Shown piece after piece: positions 1 through 5,304 of a stretch of 7,385 bases of DNA. The stretch comes from Candidatus Avimicrobium faecavium (GTDB lineage: Bacteria; Bacillota; Clostridia; Oscillospirales; Ruminococcaceae), in assembly GCA_904419105.1 (NCBI GenBank), contig CAJFQR010000072.1, positions 1 through 7,385 of the forward strand. Reading direction: 5' to 3'. The notes under the pieces are model-generated. The model ran no database searches. It was not told where the DNA came from and saw only the letters and a program-made list of their open reading frames with translations. The first letter of the stretch is position 1, and the number at the start of each line of letters is the position of its first letter. Both the position numbers and the translations under genes were made by a program.

Positions 1-575
1 AAAAGCCTTATATTCAGCGTTCTTATGGTACTTTTGGGAAGCATTTTGTTTTTCTGCGATGGAAGCGAATACATATACCCCGAAAATGAGCTCTCCGATC
101 TGTATGAAAAATACCTCTCCTATTTCAATCCAAACGGTGGAATTATGTTGCAGGATCTGTACATATAACAATTTCTGCAATTTACCTACGGATCCGCCCG
201 ATGGCCTGATCTCTCAAGGCGCGATGTATGTAAACGGGACCGCACCGGCGGCCAGCGTGGAAAAGGCCGTCATACAGTTTTTCGATGTCCAAAATGACTA
301 TTTGAAAACTGCTCCAGAGTATGACGCTGCATCGGATACCTATCTTCAGCCTTTTGGCCACGGAGGAAGCGGAATGCTCTCCCTTACATCTGCAAGGAAA
401 AAAGGTAATACCCTTATTTTATCCACCCGCGTTGAAAGTGCTGCTAACACACATTACATTGAGGGCGAACTGGAAATCAAACTGGGAAATGAGGATTCCT
501 TCCAGTATATCAGTTATACCATACAGGATAGAGGGTGACATCTTCTTGTTGGTCTGGGAAGGAATGAAGCAATAA
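1..575 (+). pseudogene. Frame-disrupted hypothetical protein, 5' end outside window
   Basis: I do not recognise the family. From base 1 the first frame reads as a sensible protein: a hydrophobic N-terminal segment (SLIFSVLMVLLGSILFF, a signal peptide or membrane anchor), then an acidic, aromatic stretch, until a TAA at 166-168. A second convincing stretch lies in the next frame from about 200 to the TGA at 536-538 (starting DGLISQGAMYVNG and ending YISYTIQDRG). This pattern fits one gene with a one-base shift somewhere around 135-200. A second shift near 531-535 would extend the product to DIFLLVWEGMKQ and a TAA at 573-575, nine bases before the next start. The ATG at 59 in the second frame has no ribosome binding site and its first 40 residues look unnatural, so I do not take it as a start. 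The base composition is AT-rich compared with the rest of the window (21 G/C in the first 60 bases). It is either a decaying gene or sequence error; the function is unknown. Confidence 0.55.
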
Positions 576-584
576 GGAGAAAAA

Positions 585-1019
585 ATGGTGAAACGATCTA
601 TGGAGAAAGAACGGTTTGCAAAGCGGGAAGCCAGAATTTCATTAGGCTTTGCCGTTCTGGCCGGGGCTGCCATCGTGTGGCTCTATGCCGCGGTGCCCGC
701 CCTTCCCCATCTAAGCGAGATCCTCTTTCTGCTGGCCAGCGTGCTGGTGCTGTGGTGCGGCTGCGTGTACTTCTGGCACCACGCCGGAAAGGACGACGAC
801 CCGTCGAAACGGTTCTGGTTCACAGACGATCTGACAAAACAGTTCTGGTTTATGCAGGTGATGATGGTGATTCTGCTGGGAGACGATCTGGCGGCGGCGA
901 TCCGCGCGGACAGCCTGCCGCTGGCCGGGCTGGTGCTGGGGTGCTATCTGCTGCTCTGCCTGGTGAACGGAGTGGGCTGGCGGAAGTACCGGAAAATGCT
1001 GGAGCGTGAGGCGGCATAA
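585..1019 (+). CDS. Small four-helix membrane protein, unknown function (paralog A)
   Basis: This is a complete 144-residue protein of no family I recognise. It has a short basic N-terminus (KRSMEKERFAKREAR) and four probable membrane helices at about 19-40, 43-65, 86-106 and 110-130. The loop after helix 2 is acidic and aromatic (HHAGKDDDPSKRFWF), and the tail is basic (WRKYRKMLEREAA). By the positive-inside rule both ends should be cytoplasmic. The start at 585 is set by AAGGAG at 574-579, five bases upstream; an in-frame ATG at 600 has no such site. It begins 46 bases after the TGA at 538, or nine after the TAA at 575 if the preceding frame is restored, so it was probably cotranscribed with that gene. 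A strong terminator follows at once. N- and C-terminal signatures are shared with the 144-residue protein at 1174-1608, suggesting a tandem duplication. No catalytic motif is visible. Confidence 0.8.
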   Translation: MVKRSMEKERFAKREARISLGFAVLAGAAIVWLYAAVPALPHLSEILFLLASVLVLWCGCVYFWHHAGKDDDPSKRFWFTDDLTKQFWFMQVMMVILLGDDLAAAIRADSLPLAGLVLGCYLLLCLVNGVGWRKYRKMLEREAA

Positions 1020-1031
1020 CCGACACAATGG

Positions 1032-1065
1032 AAAGCGGGGCCCGTGGCAAGCGGGCCCCGTTTTT
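1032..1065 (+). terminator. Intrinsic terminator after paralog A
   Basis: A perfect 9-bp GC stem, CGGGGCCCG (1036-1044) with CGGGCCCCG (1052-1060), closes a 7-base loop and is followed directly by five T. Three A and one G before the stem can pair into the T tract. It starts about 13 bases after the TAA at 1017-1019 and separates the two paralogous membrane protein genes into different transcripts. Confidence 0.9.
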
Positions 1066-1120
1066 GTCCCGTTGTGCAGGGCTTACAAGCCGGGAGGTTT
1101 CTCTTTGTGTGCTTTTGCAC

Positions 1121-1150
1121 TGGAAAGACGCCGCAGCGAGATGGTACACT
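1121..1150 (+). promoter_or_regulatory. Possible promoter for paralog B
   Basis: TGGAAA (1121-1126) and TACACT (1145-1150) are separated by 18 bases. The -10 is preceded by TGG, an extended -10 TGn motif. Both hexamers match only four of six consensus bases. A start near 1157 would leave a leader of under 20 bases with the ribosome binding site close to its 5' end. Support comes from position: the terminator at 1032-1065 means paralog B needs its own promoter. Confidence 0.35.
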
Positions 1151-1173
1151 GTATATAAAGGAGGTGCGCAGCG

Positions 1174-1608
1174 ATGGCAAAGCAGACGATGGAGGGGCGG
1201 CGGTTTGCAAAGAGGCAGTTTGCAGTCTGTGCCGGGCTTACGGCGGGAGCAGCGGCGCTGAATGGCTGGCTGCTCCTTCGGGAGGCAGCCGGAAAACAGC
1301 CGGTCTCGGCGCTTCTCTCGCTGGGGGCTGTATGCGTGCTGCTTATCCTGCTCGGGCAGCTCTGGGCCTGGTCCCGGGCGATGGGCCCGAGTGTGAGAAA
1401 GGCCATTATGGGCCGGCATATAGCCCTATCGATCACCATCTCAATAGCGGTCAGCGGGGTTTACCAAGTGGGACGGCTGTTCATCTCCGGACAGGTGGAC
1501 CCCGGCTGGGAGCTCCTGCCGTTTCTCCTTCCCTCTGGGGCGGTGGTGCTGCTCTTTGAGCTGAACTGGCGGCGGTTTAAGCGGCTGGGTGACAGGCGGG
1601 AGGCATAA
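1174..1608 (+). CDS. Small four-helix membrane protein, unknown function (paralog B)
   Basis: This is a complete 144-residue protein, exactly the length of the one at 585-1019. It starts MAKQTMEGRRFAKR, against MVKRSMEKERFAKR in the other, and ends WRRFKRLGDRREA against WRKYRKMLEREAA. Helices are likely at about 15-37, 43-66, 82-104 and 110-131, giving the same layout with basic ends. The middle parts have diverged strongly; the loop after helix 2 is basic here (SRAMGPSVRKAIMGRH) but acidic in the paralog. The start is well fixed by AAAGGAGG at 1157-1164, nine bases upstream. The gene has its own terminator just after the TAA. I cannot name a function; a small integral membrane protein of a lineage-specific family is as far as the sequence goes. 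Confidence 0.8.
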   Translation: MAKQTMEGRRFAKRQFAVCAGLTAGAAALNGWLLLREAAGKQPVSALLSLGAVCVLLILLGQLWAWSRAMGPSVRKAIMGRHIALSITISIAVSGVYQVGRLFISGQVDPGWELLPFLLPSGAVVLLFELNWRRFKRLGDRREA

Positions 1609-1637
1609 AAAGGCCCGTGGGCGCACGGGTCTTTTTT
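1607..1637. terminator. Bidirectional terminator between paralog B and ada
   Basis: The stem GGCCCGTG (1612-1619) pairs with CACGGGTC (1624-1631) with one G-U pair and a 4-base GGCG loop. It is flanked by five A on the left and six T on the right. Read on + it ends the membrane protein gene, whose TAA at 1606-1608 overlaps its left edge. Read on - it lies 11 bases past the end of the Ada gene, with a T tract of five. It therefore fits termination from both directions. Confidence 0.88.
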
Positions 1638-1648
1638 ATATGGCGGGG

Positions 1649-2653
1649 CTATCCGAGAGTGCGGGCCTCCAGCGAAAGGAGGCGCTCCTTCCGGTCGAGG
1701 CCGCCGGCGTAGCCCACCAGGCGTCCGTCCCGGCCCACCACCCGGTGGCAGGGGATCAGGATCAGCAGCGGATTGCGGTTGCAGGCCAGGCCCACCGCCC
1801 GGGCGGCCTTTGGGGCGCCGATGGCCTCGGCGATCTGGCCGTAGCTGCGGGTCTGGCCGTAGGGGATCTGCTGCAGGGCCTGCCAGACCCTCTGCTGGAA
1901 GCCACTGCCCCGGAGCCGCAGCGGCAGGTGAAATTCCCGCCGGGAGCCGGAGAAATACTCCGCCAGCTGGCCGGCGGCCTGGGCCAGCGGTCCGGACTGC
2001 GGGGCGGCATCCGCCGGGCCCTCCGCAAAAGCGGCGCCGGTGAGGGCCTCCCCTTCGGCGGTGAGGCAGAGGGTGCCCACCGGGGTGGAGATCCGGCAGG
2101 AGACGGCGGTCTGCTGGCGGGAGACGGCATACTGGGACGGGGTCAGGCCGGTCTGCCGCCGGAAAAAGGCGGTAAAGGCCGCCGAACTGCCAAACCCCAC
2201 CGCAAAGGCGGTCTCGGTGGCGGTGCAGCCCCGGTCCAGCAGGGCCCGGGCCTGAGCCAGACGCACCGCCTGGAGCTCCTCCTGGACCGAATGGCCGCAG
2301 GTGCGCTCAAACAGGCGGGTCAGGTGGCGGCGGTCCAGGCCGAGGGCGTCCAGCTCCTGCCGAAGGGCCTGGGGATTGGCATAGTGGCGGGCCACTGCCT
2401 GCCGCACCGCCGCGGCAGCCTCCTCCCCCGGGGCAAAGCGGTCGAGGTCCGGGCGGCAGCGTTTGCAGGGGCGGAACCCGGCGGCCTCCGCCTCCTCCCG
2501 GCTGGCAAAGAAGCGCAGATTCTCCCGCTTTGGGGTCCGGGAGGGACAGGAGGGACGGCAATAGATGCCGGTGGTGACCACCCCGTAGTAAAAGAGGCCG
2601 TCGCAGGCGGCGTCACAGGCGGCGATGGCCCGGTATTTTTCTTCATCGGTCAT
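1649..2653 (-). CDS. ada: Ada-type DNA alkylation response activator / methyltransferase
   Basis: This is a three-domain Ada protein (334 residues; E. coli Ada has 354). Residues 1-70 form the zinc-binding phosphotriester repair domain: TTGIYCRPSC and GFRPCKRC supply the four cysteines C32, C36, C63 and C66, with C32 expected to accept methyl groups from phosphotriesters. An AraC-type DNA-binding region spans about 77-175 (second helix-turn-helix near FAVGFGSSAAFTAFFRRQTG). The C-terminal O6-methylguanine methyltransferase domain ends with IPCHRV (acceptor C302), then LVGYAGGLDRKERLLSLE. All key residues are present, so both repair activities and autoregulated activation are expected. The start is backed by AAAGGGGAG at 2669-2661, seven bases upstream. 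The gene stands alone, diverging from trpS and converging on the membrane protein gene. Many Firmicutes split this protein into AdaA and AdaB or Ogt; here it is fused. A long frame exists on the opposite strand but has no domain content. Confidence 0.95.
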   Translation of the reverse strand: MTDEEKYRAIAACDAACDGLFYYGVVTTGIYCRPSCPSRTPKRENLRFFASREEAEAAGFRPCKRCRPDLDRFAPGEEAAAAVRQAVARHYANPQALRQELDALGLDRRHLTRLFERTCGHSVQEELQAVRLAQARALLDRGCTATETAFAVGFGSSAAFTAFFRRQTGLTPSQYAVSRQQTAVSCRISTPVGTLCLTAEGEALTGAAFAEGPADAAPQSGPLAQAAGQLAEYFSGSRREFHLPLRLRGSGFQQRVWQALQQIPYGQTRSYGQIAEAIGAPKAARAVGLACNRNPLLILIPCHRVVGRDGRLVGYAGGLDRKERLLSLEARTLG

Positions 2654-2676
2654 AGGTGCTCTCCCCTTTCGTCTCC

Positions 2677-2685
2677 ATTATAGCA
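2677..2685 (-). promoter_or_regulatory. Extended -10 promoter of ada
   Basis: On the minus strand the sequence reads TGC-TATAAT: a perfect -10 with an extended TGn motif, giving a start near 2670 and a very short leader directly ahead of the ribosome binding site. There is no good -35 about 17 bases upstream (AGCCCC), which fits a promoter needing an activator such as methylated Ada. The nearby GAAAGCCCC (2708-2700) only loosely resembles the E. coli Ada box, and I do not claim it as an operator. Confidence 0.7.
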
Positions 2686-2748
2686 CATCCGAACGGGGCG
2701 GGGCTTTCGCGGCGGTGACTTTCCATTTCCGGTGAAGCCGGCGGGCGG

Positions 2749-2777
2749 TTGACGGATGCCCGCGCAAGCGGTACAAT
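2749..2777 (+). promoter_or_regulatory. Promoter of trpS
   Basis: TTGACG (2749-2754) and TACAAT (2772-2777) are separated by exactly 17 bases, each one base off consensus. Transcription would start near 2784, leaving a leader of about 50 bases. This placement also shows that translation cannot begin at the TTG at 2749. A short GC hairpin (CGGCCG, 2795-2800 with 2804-2809, loop GCA) lies in the leader; it has no T tract and is not a terminator. Confidence 0.8.
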
Positions 2778-2819
2778 AGGAGACAAGAATATACCGGCCG
2801 GCACGGCCGCCAAAACAAT

Positions 2820-2825
2820 GGAGGG
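2820..2825 (+). promoter_or_regulatory. Ribosome binding site fixing the trpS start
   Basis: GGAGGG lies seven bases before the ATG at 2833. The upstream in-frame ATG at 2818 overlaps this site, and the TTG at 2749 is part of the promoter, so 2833 is the only start consistent with both signals and with the family N-terminus. Confidence 0.8.
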
Positions 2826-2832
2826 AACACGA

Positions 2833-3894
2833 ATGAAGCAGGTGATTTTGACAGGGGACCGGCCCACCGGGCGGCTCCATGTGGGGCACTATGTAGGCTC
2901 GCTCCGGGAACGGGTGGAGCTGCAGAACTCGGGCAAATACGACGACATCTACATCATGATCGCCGATGCCCAGGCGCTCACCGACAACGCCGAGCACCCG
3001 GAAAAGGTCCGGCAGAACATCCTCAATGTGGCGCTGGACTATCTGGCGGTGGGGCTGGACCCGGAGAAGAGCACCCTCTTCATCCAGTCGATGGTCCCGC
3101 AGCTGCCGGAGCTCACCGTCTACTATATGAACCTGGTGACGGTGGCCCGGGTCCAGCGCAACCCCACCGTGAAATCCGAAATCCAGATGCGAAACTTTGA
3201 GGCCAGCATCCCGGTCGGGTTCCTCTGCTATCCCATCAGCCAGGCGGCGGACATCACAGCCTTCAAAGCCACCGCGGTGCCGGTGGGCGAGGACCAGCTG
3301 CCGATGCTGGAGCAGTGCAAGGAGATTGTGCGGAAGTTCAACGCCACCTATGGCGAGACGCTGGTGGAGCCGGAGATCATCCTGCCCTCCAACAAGGCCT
3401 GCCTGCGGCTGCCGGGCATCGACGGCAAGGCCAAGATGAGCAAGAGCCTGGGCAACTGCATCTATCTGTCCGATGAACCGGAGGAGATCCGGGAGAAGAT
3501 CATGTCGATGTACACCGACCCGAACCACCTGCGGGTGCAGGATCCGGGCCAGGTAGAGGGCAACCCGGTGTTCATCTATCTGGATGCCTTCTGCAGGCCG
3601 GAGTATTTCGACGAGTTCCTGCCGGAGTACAGCGGTCTGGACGAGCTCAAGGACCACTACCGTCGGGGCGGCCTGGGCGATGTGAAGGTGAAGCGGTTCC
3701 TGAACAGCGTGATGCAGGCCGAGCTGGAGCCCATCCGCACCCGCCGCAAGATGTGGCAGGGCCGGCTGGGCGATGTGGCCGAGATCCTCAAGGCCGGCTG
3801 CGACACCGCCCGTGCCACCGCCGGCGATACGCTGGGCGATGTGCGCCGTGCCATGCAGATCGACTACTTTGAAAACGGCACACTGACCATCTGA
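2833..3894 (+). CDS. trpS: Tryptophan--tRNA ligase
   Basis: This class I aminoacyl-tRNA synthetase charges tRNA-Trp with tryptophan using ATP, in the cytoplasm. The protein has 353 residues. The N-terminus ILTGDRPTGRLHVGHYVGSL carries the HIGH signature as HVGH (16-19), and KMSKS is intact at 201-205. Other family landmarks are IADAQALTDNA, NPTVKSEI, YPISQAADI, VPVGEDQ and MSMYTDPNHLRVQDPG. The opening GDRPTG, with TVYYMNLVTVARVQRNPTVK, matches the TrpS type of Streptococcus and other Firmicutes rather than the Bacillus/E. coli form beginning with SGIQPSG. The C-terminus (TLGDVRRAMQIDYF) is complete, so the enzyme should be functional. The gene is monocistronic, with its own promoter and a strong terminator 11 bases after the stop. 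The leader is too short for a T-box, so tRNA-dependent antitermination is unlikely here. Confidence 0.97.
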   Translation: MKQVILTGDRPTGRLHVGHYVGSLRERVELQNSGKYDDIYIMIADAQALTDNAEHPEKVRQNILNVALDYLAVGLDPEKSTLFIQSMVPQLPELTVYYMNLVTVARVQRNPTVKSEIQMRNFEASIPVGFLCYPISQAADITAFKATAVPVGEDQLPMLEQCKEIVRKFNATYGETLVEPEIILPSNKACLRLPGIDGKAKMSKSLGNCIYLSDEPEEIREKIMSMYTDPNHLRVQDPGQVEGNPVFIYLDAFCRPEYFDEFLPEYSGLDELKDHYRRGGLGDVKVKRFLNSVMQAELEPIRTRRKMWQGRLGDVAEILKAGCDTARATAGDTLGDVRRAMQIDYFENGTLTI

Positions 3895-3905
3895 CCGCTG
3901 CAAAC

Positions 3906-3942
3906 GCAAAAAAAGCCCTTCCACATGGAAGGGCTTTTTTGC
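3906..3942. terminator. Bidirectional terminator between trpS and the RCK operon
   Basis: The 8-bp stem GCCCTTCC (3915-3922) with GGAAGGGC (3927-3934) closes an ACAT loop. It is flanked by seven A on the left and six T on the right, so it works for trpS on + and for the ATPase-RCK operon on -, whose last stop codon is at 3956. Confidence 0.93.
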
Positions 3943-3955
3943 AGGGAGAGGAAGG

Positions 3956-4636
3956 TCAGTCCGCCACCGGCGGGGCGCCGAAGATGCGGCTGAGTTCCTC
4001 CATCGACGGCTCATCGGCGAAGGCCAGGATCGACTGGCCGGCGCGGATCACCGTTTCACCGTGGGGAATGGTCATCGTCTCATCCTCATAGATGGCGATG
4101 AGCAGCGCCTTCTCCGGGAGCCGAATCTCCCGGATGGTCTTATCCACCGCCTCCGAGTGGTAGTCCACCCGGATGCGCACGATGGAGTACTCCCCCTGGC
4201 TCATGCGCATCAGCGTCATAATCGACTGGTAGTTCATCTCGTCGGCGACGGTGTGGCCGATCAGGTCCGCCTGGTTGATGCGGACATCCACCCCCATACC
4301 GGCGCCGAACAGCCAGGCGTTGCGGGGATTGTTGACCCGGGCGACCACCTTGGGCACATCGTATTCGAATTTGGCCATCATCGCCGCGGCGAGGTTGGTC
4401 TCATCGGTGCCGGTGGCACAGACCACCGCGTGGGCGCTGCGCACGCCGGCTTTTTCCAGCAGCAGAGCATCGGTGCCGTCCCCGACCAGGACATTTTCCG
4501 CCGGGACGCCGTTCTGCTCCAGGGCCCTGAGGGCCTTTTCCTTATTCTCCAGCACGGTGACGGCGTTGCCCTTTTCCAGCAGCAGGCTGGCGATGTAGCT
4601 GCCCACCTGGCCGCCGCCGATAATGATTACTTTCAT
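3956..4636 (-). CDS. TrkA/KtrA-family RCK protein (second of pair)
   Basis: This is a cytoplasmic gating subunit of the kind that binds NAD(H) or ATP and regulates K+ uptake channels of the Trk/Ktr group. The protein has 226 residues. A Rossmann TrkA-N domain fills about 1-130: MKVIIIGGGQVGS gives the GxGxxG loop at 7-12, and the acidic ribose-binding residue is E30 in VLENK. VGDGTD and CATGTDETN follow as in the family. A TrkA-C (RCK-C) domain covers about 145-225. The start at 4636 is fixed by AAGGAGGAA at 4650-4642; a longer frame runs upstream but would overlap the neighbouring gene and lose the family N-terminus. It begins 20 bases after the stop of the other RCK gene and ends the operon. 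Each gene is half the length of E. coli TrkA, which has two such units in one chain; together they total 441 residues. No TrkH/KtrB membrane partner is in the window. Confidence 0.92.
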   Translation of the reverse strand: MKVIIIGGGQVGSYIASLLLEKGNAVTVLENKEKALRALEQNGVPAENVLVGDGTDALLLEKAGVRSAHAVVCATGTDETNLAAAMMAKFEYDVPKVVARVNNPRNAWLFGAGMGVDVRINQADLIGHTVADEMNYQSIMTLMRMSQGEYSIVRIRVDYHSEAVDKTIREIRLPEKALLIAIYEDETMTIPHGETVIRAGQSILAFADEPSMEELSRIFGAPPVAD

Positions 4637-4656
4637 TCTGGTTCCTCCTTCCCGTC

Positions 4657-5304
4657 TTACAGCCCCAGCATATCCCGCGCCTCGGCAAGGCTTTCGCTGG
4701 CCACTGCCAGGTAGAGGATATCGTTGTAGGCAAAGCACATATCGTCCTCCGGGAGCAGCGTGCGGCCGGCCCGGTCGATGGCCACCGGCCGGAACTTGCC
4801 GGGGATGTGCAGCGCCCCGACCGGAGTGCCCACCAGTGCCACCTGTACCCGGGCCCGGACCAGCTGGACGCCGTCGCCGAGCTTGCGGATCACCTGCCAG
4901 CTCTTGCTGCCCTCGAGGTATTCCACCACATTCTCCAGGCCGAGCTTGGTGATGGAGACGGTGTAAATGCCCATCGACTCAAAGAGCCGGGCCCGGACCG
5001 GGTCGCCCATACGGGCGATGACGGTGGGGACATGGTAGACATTTTTCGCGGTGTTGGCCACCACGGCGTTGAGAGAATCGCTGCTGGTGCAGCTGATGAC
5101 CACATCCGCCGCCGCAACGCCGGCGGCCTCCAGCACCGCCTTGTCATAGCCGACGCCGCAGATGGTGCGGCCGGTAAAGGTCTCCCCCAGGGCGGTGAAG
5201 GTCTCCGGGTCGATGTCGATAACCACCACATCGTGGTTGTTGCGGGTGAGATAGTCCGCCACGCGGACGCCAAAGCGCCCGCAGCCGATAATCAGGGCTT
5301 TCAT
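4657..5304 (-). CDS. TrkA/KtrA-family RCK protein (first of pair)
   Basis: This 215-residue protein has the same two-domain layout as the gene at 4636-3956. The Rossmann domain starts MKALIIGCGRFGVRVA, with the GxGxxG loop at 7-12 and acidic residues D30 and D32 at the end of strand 2. VGYDKAVLEAAGV and ISCTSSDSLNAVVA follow. The RCK-C domain runs from about 145 to the end. It probably binds a nucleotide and controls a K+ transporter. The ATG overlaps the stop of the ATPase gene as TGATG (5306-5302), and its ribosome binding site AAAGGAG lies inside the end of the ATPase frame, so translation is probably coupled to it. The two RCK proteins are clearly different in sequence, not recent copies. 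They may form hetero-octameric rings or the two halves of a TrkA-like assembly; that is inference. Confidence 0.92.
   Translation of the reverse strand: MKALIIGCGRFGVRVADYLTRNNHDVVVIDIDPETFTALGETFTGRTICGVGYDKAVLEAAGVAAADVVISCTSSDSLNAVVANTAKNVYHVPTVIARMGDPVRARLFESMGIYTVSITKLGLENVVEYLEGSKSWQVIRKLGDGVQLVRARVQVALVGTPVGALHIPGKFRPVAIDRAGRTLLPEDDMCFAYNDILYLAVASESLAEARDMLGL

Noticed and set aside
59..538. Taking the first gene as a complete 159-residue protein starting at 59
   Set aside because: No ribosome binding site before the ATG at 59, and a more natural protein is encoded in the other frame over 1-168.
1589..2683. Long + strand open frame of 364 codons opposite ada
   Set aside because: Glycine/alanine-rich composition with no domain, no ribosome binding site at its start, and it lies antisense to a complete Ada protein. 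It is a by-product of high GC.
2700..2708. Ada-box operator (GAAAGCCCC on the minus strand)
   Set aside because: Only a partial match to the E. coli AAAGCGCA site, and GC-rich words like this are common here.
2795..2809. Transcription attenuator in the trpS leader
   Set aside because: The CGGCCG hairpin has a 3-base loop, no T tract and no Trp-codon leader peptide.
2749..2832. N-terminal extension of TrpS from the TTG at 2749
   Set aside because: That TTG is the -35 box of the promoter; the SD at 2820-2825 and the family N-terminus point to 2833.
2650..4014. Long minus-strand open frame of 454 codons opposite trpS
   Set aside because: It crosses the terminator at 3906-3942 and the trpS/ada promoters, is His/Leu/Gln-rich and lies antisense to a clear TrpS.
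4637..4738. N-terminal extension of the second RCK protein up to 4738
   Set aside because: The extra 34 residues are unlike the family, overlap the preceding RCK gene and ignore the SD at 4650-4642.
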